Assembly (NCBI GenBank): GCA_051251595.1
Contig: JBPOFA010000001.1
Location: 62,001-126,000, forward strand
DNA from: NORP110 sp051251595
Lineage (GTDB): Bacteria; Pseudomonadota; Alphaproteobacteria; Rhodobacterales; Rhodobacteraceae
Reading direction: 5' to 3'
Length of the DNA: 64,000 nucleotides
Position numbers and translations under genes: made by a program. Every line of letters begins with the position of its first letter. Position 1 is the stretch's first letter. A model generated the notes under the pieces. The model had not been told where the DNA came from. It ran no database searches and was given only the letters and a program-made list of their open reading frames with translations. This document shows, piece by piece, positions 9,037 through 17,014 of this stretch.

Positions 9037-9570
9037 TTAGATTTCTTTCGTCACCTGCGTGTATTCCAGTTCGACCGGGGTTGCCCGGCCAAAAATCGAA
9101 ACCGTCACCTTCAGGCGCTGGTTTTCATCATCCACATCCTCGACCAAACCATCGAAGCCTTCGAATGGACCATCGGAAACGGCGACCTTTTCGCCAACTT
9201 CGAAACGGACCAGAGTACGTGGCGATTGTTCATTTTCTTCAACACGATTCAAAATCGCGTTCACTTCGGAATCACGCATCGGCATCGGCTTGCCCATGGC
9301 GCCAAGAAAGCCTGTGACCCGGTTGATCGAATTGATCAGGTGATAGGCGCGATCGCTCATTTCCATCCGCACCAGAACATAGCCCGGCATAAAGCGGCGC
9401 TCTGCGGTTACTTTTTTACCGCGGCGCACTTCGATGACTTCTTCGGTCGGAACCAGCACCTCTTGGATTTCATCTTCCAGACCAGCCGCGGCAGCATCGT
9501 CTTTGATTTGCTCGGCGATCTTTTTCTCGTAGTTTGAGAGGACGCTTACCGAATACCACCGTTTCGCCAT
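9037..9570 (-). CDS. nusG: Transcription termination/antitermination protein NusG
   Basis: This elongation factor binds RNA polymerase, couples it to the ribosome and to Rho, and reduces pausing; 177 residues. The NGN domain starts MAKRWYSVSVLSNYEKKIAEQI and contains PGYVLVRMEM. The C-terminal KOW motif reads EKVAVSDGPFEGFDGLVEDVD. I chose the ATG at 9570 (AAAGGCG eight bases upstream) rather than an upstream in-frame codon, to match the family N-terminus. It follows secE by 264 bp, an unusually long spacer that contains a terminator-like hairpin. Confidence 0.97.
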   Translation of the reverse strand: MAKRWYSVSVLSNYEKKIAEQIKDDAAAAGLEDEIQEVLVPTEEVIEVRRGKKVTAERRFMPGYVLVRMEMSDRAYHLINSINRVTGFLGAMGKPMPMRDSEVNAILNRVEENEQSPRTLVRFEVGEKVAVSDGPFEGFDGLVEDVDDENQRLKVTVSIFGRATPVELEYTQVTKEI

Positions 9571-9642
9571 CTGTTTTCGCCTTTGCGTTGCCCGGGACAC
9601 ATGCCCAAGAGTTAAAAATCAAATACGGTTGCCCGCATGCCC

Positions 9643-9681
9643 ACAACAAAAATCGGCGTGCGACTCGAATCGAAGCACGCC
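9643..9681 (-). terminator. Terminator-like hairpin between secE and nusG
   Basis: On the minus strand GGCGTGC (9675-9681) pairs with GCACGCC (9655-9661) around a 13-nt loop, followed by GATTTTTGTTG (9643-9654). It lies about 155 bp after the secE stop and 70 bp before the nusG start. It may end or attenuate the secE transcript. The remainder of 9571-9834 shows no gene. Confidence 0.5.
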
Positions 9682-9834
9682 ATTTCCGGAAAGTTCCGCA
9701 CGGATTACAGGCGAAAATAACTAAATTCAAGCCTCGTGCTTCGAATTCCAAATCATGTTCCGCCCAAGCCCGTTTTGGCGGCCATGGTCAAAAAGGAATT
9801 GCAGGCGTTCCACCAACCCGGTTTCGTTGCTTGG

Positions 9835-10035
9835 TTAGCCGAACATATCCAAAATGGCCTTCAGACCACCGCGAATTGCAAAATCCACGAAGAAAAAGAA
9901 GATTGCAGTCAGGGCCGCCATGACAAACACCATGCCAGTGGTCAACAAAACCTCGCGCCGCGTCGGCCAGACAACCTTAGAGACTTCGCCTCTGACTTGC
10001 TGGATAAACTGCAGCGGATTCATCGTTTTTGCCAT
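9835..10035 (-). CDS. secE: Protein translocase subunit SecE
   Basis: This small membrane subunit of the SecYEG translocon clamps SecY; 66 residues with a single transmembrane segment, the short form found outside gamma-proteobacteria. The sequence has the amphipathic helix NPLQFIQQVRGEVSKVVWPTR followed by the membrane helix GMVFVMAALTAIFFFFVDFA. I chose the ATG at 10035 (MAKTMNPLQF), with AGGTGAG upstream, over a GTG three codons earlier. It precedes nusG, the standard order. Confidence 0.95.
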   Translation of the reverse strand: MAKTMNPLQFIQQVRGEVSKVVWPTRREVLLTTGMVFVMAALTAIFFFFVDFAIRGGLKAILDMFG

Positions 10036-10069
10036 TCTTCTCACCTGATCGGTTTATTCACATCTGGCG

Positions 10070-10098
10070 CAGATACGGCGTTTGATGGCTCAATTCAA
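10070..10098 (-). promoter_or_regulatory. Candidate secE promoter
   Basis: On the minus strand TTGAAT (10093-10098) and TATCTG (10070-10075) are separated by 17 bp. This places transcription start about 25-30 bp before secE. The match to sigma70 consensus is partial, so this is tentative. Confidence 0.3.
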
Positions 10099-10197
10099 GT
10101 GCGATCCGCTCACGATTCCGTCGCATGTTGCGCAAGGAGGGCGATGATTGGCCCTATAAGACTGAATTTCGCATATTTTTCGCCATGGAACAGATCG

Positions 10198-10746
10198 CTA
10201 AGCGTCGCGCCATGTACCGTTTTCAAGACCCTCAATCGTCCAGTCCCCGACGCGATAACGGATGAGTCGCAAGGTCGGGTACCCCACAGCAGCGGTCATC
10301 CGGCGCACCTGTCGGTTGCGCCCTTCTGAAATCGTCAAAGACATCCAGCTGTCCGGCACGGATTTCCGGAACCGGACCGGCGGATCGCGTGGCCAAAGGT
10401 TTTCCGGCTCTGGCATCAACGCGGCCTGTGCGGGCGCGGTCATCCCATCCTTCAATTTAACGCCCTGCCCCAATTGCCTCAATGCAGCGTCGTCTGGCAC
10501 GCCTTCGACCTGAACCCAATAGGTCTTGGACATCTTGCTGTCAGGATGCGCAATGCGATGTTGCAGTTTACCGTCATCGGTCAACACCAACAGCCCCTCG
10601 CTGTCCCGGTCCAACCGTCCAGCGGCATAAACCCCAGGCACGTCAATAAAGTTAGACAGCGTCGGCCGCGCAGAGCCCTCTGTTCCCTTATCAGTGAATT
10701 GGGACAGGAGGCCAAAGGGCTTGTTGAAGAGGATTAAGCGGCTCAT
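10198..10746 (-). CDS. RsuA/RluB/E/F-family pseudouridine synthase (RluE-like)
   Basis: This enzyme converts uridine to pseudouridine in rRNA; 182 residues. It lacks an N-terminal S4 domain, like RluE, which modifies 23S rRNA in E. coli. It opens MSRLILFNKPFGLLSQFTD. The catalytic aspartate lies in AAGRLDRDSEGLLVLTDDG and the C-terminal family motif is EGRNRQVRRMTAAVGYPTLRL. The start is the ATG at 10746. It is a single gene between secE and a plus-strand unit. The exact target base cannot be read from sequence, but RluE is the closest type by architecture. Confidence 0.85.
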   Translation of the reverse strand: MSRLILFNKPFGLLSQFTDKGTEGSARPTLSNFIDVPGVYAAGRLDRDSEGLLVLTDDGKLQHRIAHPDSKMSKTYWVQVEGVPDDAALRQLGQGVKLKDGMTAPAQAALMPEPENLWPRDPPVRFRKSVPDSWMSLTISEGRNRQVRRMTAAVGYPTLRLIRYRVGDWTIEGLENGTWRDA

Positions 10747-10764
10747 TGATCGCTGTTCTAGCGG

Positions 10765-10920
10765 CTACCAAAGGCCAGCGCAATTGACGGCCTGCCCCGC
10801 TGTTTTCAAGCCGGATCCAATTTCCCATCCCTGTGTCAAACCGGTATCAGCTTGGACCATGCGAGGACCTTGCAACATGGCCGGATTGATTGCCGCAGCC
10901 ATATCTTTTACCCTGTCCAC
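10765..10920 (-). CDS. Possible 51-codon small protein or gene remnant
   Basis: In the 243-bp gap between the pseudouridine synthase and the GMC gene there is a GTG-started reading frame on the minus strand. It encodes VDRVKDMAAAINPAM and ends QAVNCAGLW. The composition looks protein-like and GGTGG lies close upstream, but no family is recognised and the 5' side of the frame fades into AT-rich promoter-like DNA. It could be a real small protein, the tail of a decayed gene, or chance. Confidence 0.2.
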   Translation of the reverse strand: MDRVKDMAAAINPAMLQGPRMVQADTGLTQGWEIGSGLKTAGQAVNCAGLW

Positions 10921-10989
10921 CAAGGTTCGATGATGACATCTTAATCTCTCATTTTTCGTTGAACGAGATAGTCTTGAGAGGACAACAAA

Positions 10990-12405
10990 GTGGGTGCCAT
11001 GTTTGAAACCGTAAATGCATCGCAAGCTCAGGCAAGACATTGGGATGTGATCATAGCGGGCAGCAGTTTTGCCTCTATGTTTTTTCTGTACGGACTTCCG
11101 CGCAATCTATCTGTTCTCGTTGTTGAAAAGGGCGGCATCCAAGAACATTGGGACCAGGTTGAAAATCAAATCAACGGTTTGGAAGATTGGCCCATGTCCA
11201 ACACCAGCGGTCACGAAAAAGAATGGGTTGCGCATACTGTATTTGGTGGCAACTCAAACTGTTGGTGGGGCCAGACCCCACGGTTCCATCCGAATGATTT
11301 TAAGCTTCGCACTCTGGCTGGTGTCGGTGAAGACTGGCCAATCTCCTATGACGATCTGGAAGCCTATTATGGCGAGGTTGAAACAATTATGGAGATTGCC
11401 GGTGGCGGCAACGAGGCCGTTTTGCCAAGGTCCACAGCTTTCCCCTATCCGCCACATATTCCATCACTGTCTGACGCCGTTCTTCAGGACCATGATCCCC
11501 TGTGGTTTCCCGCCCCATCCGCAAGATCCAACGGCGGGAGCCGCGCAAATTGTTGTTCCAACGGCGTTTGTCATTTGTGCCCGATTGATGCGAAATTCAC
11601 GATCCTCAATGCGTCCGAGAAATTCGCGCGCCCCGGCCTGTCGTTACTACACGATGCCGAAGTCTACGCCGTTGAAACCACCGCCGGCATTGCCAAGACC
11701 GCAATCATCCGTTCTGAGGGGAAGGACACCCCCATTACAGCCGATCTCATTGCCTTGGGGACCAATGCAGTGAACAATGCCGCTATCCTGTTACGAAGCG
11801 GCTTTGACAACCCCTTGATCGGCACCCATCTGCACGAACAGACTTCTTTGTACCTAAAGGTTGATGTGCCGCAGAAAAATTACTTTGGCGGGACGTCGAT
11901 CACCGGTCACGGCTATCATTTTTATGATGACATCGACAGAACCTCAGCTGCCGCCGTAATGATCGAAAACTACAATGCACCGGTTGAGTTGCGCCAAGAT
12001 AAAGATAGATGGACTGAGAGGCTGAACCTGAAACTAATTGCCGAGGATCTGCCACAACAGGAAAATCGAATCCTGTTGCGCGATGATGCTCCGTTCATTG
12101 AATGGACAGGGCATTCGAACTATGCGCTGGCTGGGTTAAAACGAGCGACAGACCAAATCCAATCGGTATTGCCATGGGAAATAGAGGCTCTGTCCGTCAG
12201 CGAACTCAGCAAGACCGAGGCCCATATTCAAGGGACGACCAAGATGGGGACTGACCCAACCAATAGCGTGGTGGACAGTAAATTAAGGTACCACGGCATC
12301 TCAAACCTGTTCATTCTTGGATCAGGCGCTTTTCCCAGTTGCTCGCCCGCGAACCCAACGCTCACCCTTTCGGCAATGTCGCTGCGCGCGGCACGGATGA
12401 TCTGA
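10990..12405 (+). CDS. GMC-family FAD dehydrogenase with Cys cluster
   Basis: This is a predicted flavin-dependent alcohol/sugar dehydrogenase of 471 residues. The nucleotide-binding start is DVIIAGSSFASMFFLYGL, where the usual GxGxxG is altered. It has a GGNSNCWWGQTPRF segment. The C-terminal GMC domain reads GTTKMGTDPTNSVVD, then NLFILGSGAFPSCSPANPTLT. Cys188, Cys189, Cys194 and Cys197 (CCSNGVCHLC) resemble the iron-sulfur cluster motif of membrane-bound FAD glucose/fructose dehydrogenases. The start is GTG at 10990, with GAGAGGA seven bases before it. The stop overlaps the next gene by 1 nt, so the two products probably form a complex. Substrate and electron acceptor are unknown. Confidence 0.8.
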   Translation: MGAMFETVNASQAQARHWDVIIAGSSFASMFFLYGLPRNLSVLVVEKGGIQEHWDQVENQINGLEDWPMSNTSGHEKEWVAHTVFGGNSNCWWGQTPRFHPNDFKLRTLAGVGEDWPISYDDLEAYYGEVETIMEIAGGGNEAVLPRSTAFPYPPHIPSLSDAVLQDHDPLWFPAPSARSNGGSRANCCSNGVCHLCPIDAKFTILNASEKFARPGLSLLHDAEVYAVETTAGIAKTAIIRSEGKDTPITADLIALGTNAVNNAAILLRSGFDNPLIGTHLHEQTSLYLKVDVPQKNYFGGTSITGHGYHFYDDIDRTSAAAVMIENYNAPVELRQDKDRWTERLNLKLIAEDLPQQENRILLRDDAPFIEWTGHSNYALAGLKRATDQIQSVLPWEIEALSVSELSKTEAHIQGTTKMGTDPTNSVVDSKLRYHGISNLFILGSGAFPSCSPANPTLTLSAMSLRAARMI

Positions 12406-12812
12406 TGACCAAGCTAACACGCAGATTACTGATCCTCTCACTGGCATCCGTTCCCGCGATAGGCATCTTTGCTTTGCGCGAGCAGCCATTGGCATGGATC
12501 AAAGGGTGCTTGCAGGACGCTTTCGGAAAAAACATCGCGCAAAGCGAAGAAACAACGCTGTTTGTCACTGATTACTTGGTTCAGCTGAAATCAGAGTTGC
12601 CAATCGATTTTGCCAGGGTGATCGGCTATCCGCGTTGGTTTGCCCCGAAGGATCCAAAAGAACCGGCTGACCGCGAAAAGGTCATCAACGCGTTCATCCT
12701 GAGCACGAACATTATTCTGTCCAAACAAACAAATGCAGAGCTAGAATATCTGGGACTGTTTGATCCCTACGCAAACGCATGTTCGAATCCGCTCAGCGCC
12801 CACGCACTTTAG
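12405..12812 (+). CDS. Putative small subunit/partner of the GMC dehydrogenase
   Basis: This is a 135-residue protein starting at an ATG that overlaps the dehydrogenase stop (TGATG), so translation is coupled. The N-terminus MTKLTRRLLILSLASVPA resembles a Tat-type signal (TRRLL followed by a hydrophobic stretch). The C-terminal pattern, with LSTN, LEYLGLFDPYANAC and NPL, is like small subunits encoded next to GMC dehydrogenases that help export the flavoprotein to the periplasm. That role is inferred from position and architecture, with no named family confirmed. About 90 bp downstream lies the tRNA-Trp gene on the other strand. Confidence 0.6.
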   Translation: MTKLTRRLLILSLASVPAIGIFALREQPLAWIKGCLQDAFGKNIAQSEETTLFVTDYLVQLKSELPIDFARVIGYPRWFAPKDPKEPADREKVINAFILSTNIILSKQTNAELEYLGLFDPYANACSNPLSAHAL

Positions 12813-12903
12813 GAAGCCCCCCTAATTGGGATGCGAATATCCAATTTTGTGCCACATCGATCATGTGACACACAGAAACCCAATACATGGTTGAATGTGG
12901 CTT

Positions 12904-12979
12904 TGGCAGGGGTTGGGGGACTCGAACCCACGACCCTCGGTTTTGGAGACCGATGCTCTACCAACTGAGCTAAACCCCT
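12904..12979 (-). tRNA. trnW: tRNA-Trp (anticodon CCA)
   Basis: The minus-strand sequence folds as a full tRNA. It has acceptor arms AGGGGTT/AACCCCT, a D-arm with AGCTCAGTTGGTAGAGC, an anticodon loop CTCCAAA giving CCA, a T-arm with GGTTCGAGTCC, discriminator G and an encoded 3' CCA. In many alphaproteobacteria this gene lies between tuf and secE. Here it still lies between them, but several other genes separate the three. Confidence 0.97.
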
Positions 12980-13096
12980 AAAGCCGAAGAAGCGCATAAC
13001 GGCAATCCCATTCACATGCAAGACTTCCTCTTGTATCCAGACGCAAATATGACCCAAATAACAGACGAAACATCAGACTAGATTGAATAATTGCAA

Positions 13097-13789
13097 ATGA
13101 ACCTGCGAAAACGCATCGAAAATTCGAAAACGCTCATCTGGCTTTTTTCGACAATCATCTCGTCATATCTCAAGCTTTGCAATTCGACGACGCGGTGGGA
13201 CGCTGTTGGAATCCGCGAACTTGAGGAAACCTTGCGCGACGGCCCGGTGATCGTTGTGTCCTGGCATAGTAGCCTGCTGATGTCCGGGCTGCACTGGCCC
13301 AACGATGTGGCCAAGATCAAGCCGCTCCATGATACGTCGCCCGCAGGACAGTTGGTCGGTGGATCTATGCGTCAGTTCGGCCTGGACCCGATTGAAATGT
13401 CTTCGAAGCATTCGACCCTTGCCAGCTCTCGACTGATCTTGCGGGAAATCAAGCAAGGGGCCAGTGTCGGCATCGCCGCCGACGGGCCCAATGGACCGGC
13501 CAGAAAAAGCAAACCTCACGCAATTGGATGGGCCCGGTCGTCGGGGCGACCAATTTACCTGTACGCCTGGTCTGCGAAGTCGGCCTGGCGCATGAAGACC
13601 TGGGACAAAATGAAGTTTCCCTTCCCCTTCGCGCAGGGTGCCTTCACGATTGTAAAATGGGATGTCGAAATCCCACGCGGCCTGGCAAACGAGGAATACA
13701 CAAAACTTGGGCGCCGGCTGAACCGCAGCCTAGACAGAATTACGCGTGAAACGGACATTCGGGCCGGGTATCCGCCCGAAGAAGACTAA
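13097..13789 (+). CDS. DUF374 lysophospholipid acyltransferase-like protein
   Basis: This is a 230-residue protein of the DUF374 / LPLAT-like group, related to lipid A and phospholipid acyltransferases and expected at the inner membrane. The active-site-like histidine lies in VIVVSWHSSLLMSGLHW. A second family block is ASVGIAADGPNGPARKSKPH, followed by IGWARSSGRPIYLY. The start is the ATG at 13097; a TTG two codons earlier is less likely, and no good ribosome site is seen for either. It runs convergent with tuf, sharing a two-way terminator. The acyl acceptor is not known. Confidence 0.8.
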   Translation: MNLRKRIENSKTLIWLFSTIISSYLKLCNSTTRWDAVGIRELEETLRDGPVIVVSWHSSLLMSGLHWPNDVAKIKPLHDTSPAGQLVGGSMRQFGLDPIEMSSKHSTLASSRLILREIKQGASVGIAADGPNGPARKSKPHAIGWARSSGRPIYLYAWSAKSAWRMKTWDKMKFPFPFAQGAFTIVKWDVEIPRGLANEEYTKLGRRLNRSLDRITRETDIRAGYPPEED

Positions 13790-13790
13790 A

Positions 13791-13822
13791 ACAAAAAAGG
13801 CCGCCCCGAAGGACGGCCTTTT
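13791..13822. terminator. Two-way Rho-independent terminator (tuf / DUF374)
   Basis: A stem AAGGCCG...CGGCCTT with a CGAA loop spans 13797-13820. It is flanked by an A-rich side (T-run in minus-strand RNA, for tuf) and by TTTT on the plus strand. One C/A mismatch on the plus strand becomes a U-G wobble on the minus strand, so it should work better for tuf. Confidence 0.85.
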
Positions 13823-13840
13823 CGCTTCGAGATCGAAAGA

Positions 13841-15016
13841 TTACTCGATAATTTTTGACACAACGCCGGACCCGACGGTGCGGCCACCTTCGCGGATCGC
13901 GAAGCGCAGCTTTTCTTCCATCGCGATTGGCGCGATCAGTTCAACGGTGAAGGCAACGTTGTCGCCTGGCATCACCATTTCCGTACCTTCAGCAAGTGTC
14001 ACCGTGCCGGTGATGTCTGTAGTCCGGAAGTAGAACTGTGGACGGTAGTTCGCAAAGAATGGCGTGTGACGGCCACCTTCGTCTTTCGTCAAGATATAAA
14101 CCTCGGCTTCGAACTTGGTGTGTGGTGTGATCGAACCTGGCTTACACAGGATCTGGCCACGCTCAACGGCTTCACGGTCGATACCGCGCAGAAGAACACC
14201 AACGTTGTCACCAGCTTCACCGCGATCAAGCAGCTTGCGGAACATTTCAACACCCGTACAGGTCGTTTTCTGCGTGTCTTTGATGCCGACGATTTCGATC
14301 TCGTCACCAACGTTAACAGCGCCACGCTCAACACGGCCCGTCACAACAGTTCCGCGACCAGAGATCGAGAACACATCCTCGATGGGCAGCAGGAACGGCT
14401 GGTCAACAGCACGCTCTGGTGTTGGGATGTAGCTGTCGACAGCTTCCATCAGCTCAGCGATCTTGTTTTCGCCGATTTCTGGGTCACGGCCTTCAAGCGC
14501 TGCCAAAGCAGAACCTGCGATGATTGGAATATCGTCGCCTGGGTATTCGTATTCGTTCAGAAGCTCACGAACTTCCATTTCAACAAGCTCGAGCAGCTCT
14601 TCGTCGTCGACCTGGTCAACTTTGTTCAGGAACACGACCATGTAAGGGATGCCAACCTGGCGACCCAAAAGGATGTGCTCACGCGTCTGAGGCATTGGGC
14701 CATCTGCTGCGTTCACAACAAGAATAGCGCCGTCCATCTGAGCCGCACCAGTGATCATGTTCTTCACATAGTCAGCGTGGCCGGGGCAATCGACATGCGC
14801 GTAGTGACGGCTGTCTGTTTCATACTCAACGTGAGCCGTCGAAATCGTGATACCACGGGCTTTTTCTTCGGGCGCCGCGTCAATATCCGCGTAGTCCTTG
14901 AATTCACCAAACTGCTTCGTAATCGCAGCCGTCAACGTCGTTTTACCGTGGTCAACGTGACCAATCGTGCCAACGTTTACGTGCGGCTTATTACGTTCAA
15001 ACTTTTCCTTCGCCAT
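13841..15016 (-). CDS. tuf: Elongation factor Tu
   Basis: This is the GTPase that brings aminoacyl-tRNA to the ribosome; 391 residues, full length. G-motifs are GHVDHGKTT (G1), the switch I region ending RGITIST, DCPGHADY (G3), NKVD (G4) and GSAL (G5). The C-terminal barrel contains RHTPFFANYRPQFYFRT. The start is the ATG at 15016. This would be the copy associated with tRNA-Trp and secE; a second copy near fusA/rpsJ is usual in the group but lies outside the window. It ends in a strong terminator. Confidence 0.98.
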   Translation of the reverse strand: MAKEKFERNKPHVNVGTIGHVDHGKTTLTAAITKQFGEFKDYADIDAAPEEKARGITISTAHVEYETDSRHYAHVDCPGHADYVKNMITGAAQMDGAILVVNAADGPMPQTREHILLGRQVGIPYMVVFLNKVDQVDDEELLELVEMEVRELLNEYEYPGDDIPIIAGSALAALEGRDPEIGENKIAELMEAVDSYIPTPERAVDQPFLLPIEDVFSISGRGTVVTGRVERGAVNVGDEIEIVGIKDTQKTTCTGVEMFRKLLDRGEAGDNVGVLLRGIDREAVERGQILCKPGSITPHTKFEAEVYILTKDEGGRHTPFFANYRPQFYFRTTDITGTVTLAEGTEMVMPGDNVAFTVELIAPIAMEEKLRFAIREGGRTVGSGVVSKIIE

Positions 15017-15073
15017 AGACCTAAAGCCTCATGATATTGGGGCCACAATCGGCCCGGTTGATCTTCCGCGCGG

Positions 15074-15102
15074 TGGTTATTTGTATTTGAAGATAAAATC
15101 AA
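15074..15102 (-). promoter_or_regulatory. Candidate tuf promoter
   Basis: On the minus strand TTGATT (15097-15102) is followed after 17 bp by TAACCA (15074-15079). This lies about 60 bp before the tuf start in a 182-bp gap. The -10 box is poor. The call rests mainly on position in front of a highly expressed gene. Confidence 0.25.
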
Positions 15103-15198
15103 GCGTCAGTTGCCAGTTTCACCGCTTTGTGCAGCGGGTTCGACGACAGAACCATCCCCAAAGGCCGTTAAGCCTGCCGAGGGCGTGCCATCCAGCGC

Positions 15199-15813
15199 CT
15201 ATTGAGCAGTCGCACCTGGCGCAGCCGCAGTGGTTGAGTCGCTCGCAACATTAGCCTGTTGTTCAGACACTGGCGGCAGCCCGATCCACTCTGGATTTTC
15301 CAGAATCCAATCCTGAATCATTTTAGCTGCATTCTGCGTGAGCGTCGTCATCTGTTCGTCTTTTGACTGCGTCAGCCCTGAACTCACCATGGTTTCTGCA
15401 GAAATGCTTTCAAAGACCGTGAACGACTTGGGTTCAGCATTTAGTTTTTTCTGTTGAGCATCATCATAAATATTCACAACAATCACCAAGGCTGACTTGG
15501 GTGTGAACAACACCGGGACACCTGGTATGGCCAGGGCGTATGCCTCTACTTTGACGCCAATATTATACAGTTTTCCGCCGGCATAATCGCCAAACCGCTC
15601 ATCCATCGCGAGGGCCATCTTGGCTTTCCACTCTTGATCGCTGGCACTGCGCGAGAAGGGCAAAACTTCGGGGTTGTTGACGACAACGACATTGAGGCCA
15701 AGATCAAAGTCCCCCATCGGAACCCGGGGCGCATCAACATTGGCAGGCGCTGAACAGGCAGCCAGACCTGCGGTGAGAACTAGAAACGCCAAATTCCGGA
15801 TTGCCTGTGCCAT
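15199..15813 (-). CDS. Putative lipoprotein, possibly truncated by an amber codon
   Basis: This is a 204-residue predicted lipoprotein of unknown function. The N-terminal signal ends in the lipobox LAAC (MAQAIRNLAFLVLTAGLAAC), so it should be anchored in a membrane facing the periplasm. The mid region (LGLNVVVVNNPEVLPFSRSA, VKVEAYALAIPGVPVLFTPK) shows no family I can name. The start is the ATG at 15813, with GAGGAG six bases upstream. The frame stops at a TAG (15199-15201), but the same frame continues for 30 more sense codons with similar Gly/Ser/Ala-rich composition to a TGA at 15106-15108. This raises truncation, stop readthrough or a sequencing error. Confidence 0.75.
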   Translation of the reverse strand: MAQAIRNLAFLVLTAGLAACSAPANVDAPRVPMGDFDLGLNVVVVNNPEVLPFSRSASDQEWKAKMALAMDERFGDYAGGKLYNIGVKVEAYALAIPGVPVLFTPKSALVIVVNIYDDAQQKKLNAEPKSFTVFESISAETMVSSGLTQSKDEQMTTLTQNAAKMIQDWILENPEWIGLPPVSEQQANVASDSTTAAAPGATAQ

Positions 15814-15865
15814 GTCTTGCTCCTCTGTTTTGCCAAGACCTAACCGAGCGCAGCTGCCAAAGCAA

Positions 15866-17014
15866 TCAACCGCATATATTTTGCAACGCGGCCCAATCGG
15901 TCTTTGAAAGAGATGGCAGGTTTTCGCCAGTCATACCGACATTCGCCGCGTTGGCCGCATTGATTCGATCGCCAAGCTGCGGATGGGCCTGAAAATGCGC
16001 AACGATGCCCTCGGATTCGCCGTACTCATCGCGCAACCGTTCAAACATTGTTCCCAATGCAGAAGGTGCGATACCCGCAGAGATCAGCGTTTCATGCGCA
16101 AAAGCATCCGCCTTGGCCTCAGCATCCTGACTGTAGGTCGCATTGATCAGACGTTCGGCCATGAACAACACGACAGCCCCGCCGGCAAAGTCCCCCAAGA
16201 CCAACCCAAGCACGCCAATAGACCCCGCCGACCGCAACGCCCCACGGGTCGGATCACGGTTCACGACATGGCCAATTTCATGGGTAAAAACGGCGGCCAC
16301 TTCATCCGGGCTTTCAGCGGCATCGATCAGTCCCCTGAAAATCACCACCCGTCCACCGGGCAGCGCAAAGGCATTGATCAAATGGTGATCAAGAACATGA
16401 ACCTCTAGCGGATAGGGAAGGTCTGTTTGCGCTTCCAGACGGGCTTGCATTGTTGCCAAGGCCGCGACGCCTTCGGGATTATCGCAAATGCCAATGGCCT
16501 CAAACGTGTCACCGGACAGCGCCGTCCGGATTTGTTCAAACGTCTTGTCACCAAGCGCCTTTTCACCTTTTGCAGGCAGGTATTCCGCCAGTTGGTCCGC
16601 CAGGATCGGCACCAAGACGAAGATAATCAACGCCACAGAACAAATAGCGGCCACGGCCCAGGCAAATAGCTTGCCCTTGCCCTTGACCGGGGGGCGTCGT
16701 TTCAGATTGCGTGCCCGCGCCTTGAACAGACGCTGTGCCTCTTCATCCGTAACGATTAAACGTGCGACCGGATCGCCCTTGACGGCCAAGACCATCATGT
16801 CCTTAGCCGCCTGCCCTGGCACCGTGCGTAAATCGTCAAGAGGCCAACGCACCGGTTTCATCTCTGGCGGTGAAATCTCAAGCACCGGCCCATTCGCGGT
16901 TTCTACAATCGTGATCTCTGCACGGCGAACAACTGCGTTTGTGCCGTCAAGAAAATCCGCAAAATCCTGAAAAGCCTGCGCTTTTGCCCCGACATTAATG
17001 ACAGTCCCCGTCAT
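15866..17014 (-). CDS. M48-family metalloprotease
   Basis: This is a 382-residue membrane-linked zinc protease. The catalytic motif is AAVFTHEIGHVVNRD (HExxH), with a downstream zinc-ligand region QDAEAKADAFAHETL. One membrane helix lies at about 118-136 (LFAWAVAAICSVALIIFVLV). The first 110 residues form a cytoplasmic region of unknown fold. The C-terminal segment AHFQAHPQLGDRINAA is typical of M48 quality-control proteases. The start ATG at 17014 overlaps the DUF898 gene stop by 4 nt, so the two are coupled. That pairing suggests joint work on membrane protein turnover, which is inference. Confidence 0.9.
   Translation of the reverse strand: MTGTVINVGAKAQAFQDFADFLDGTNAVVRRAEITIVETANGPVLEISPPEMKPVRWPLDDLRTVPGQAAKDMMVLAVKGDPVARLIVTDEEAQRLFKARARNLKRRPPVKGKGKLFAWAVAAICSVALIIFVLVPILADQLAEYLPAKGEKALGDKTFEQIRTALSGDTFEAIGICDNPEGVAALATMQARLEAQTDLPYPLEVHVLDHHLINAFALPGGRVVIFRGLIDAAESPDEVAAVFTHEIGHVVNRDPTRGALRSAGSIGVLGLVLGDFAGGAVVLFMAERLINATYSQDAEAKADAFAHETLISAGIAPSALGTMFERLRDEYGESEGIVAHFQAHPQLGDRINAANAANVGMTGENLPSLSKTDWAALQNICG

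Noticed and set aside
9655..9681. tRNA-like T-arm (TTCGATTCGAGTC) between secE and nusG
   Set aside because: No acceptor, D-arm or anticodon arm surrounds it; it fits a simple hairpin.
14066..15034. 322-codon plus-strand open frame opposite tuf
   Set aside because: It is antisense to the whole of EF-Tu, rich in unusual residues, and a mirror of tuf codon use.
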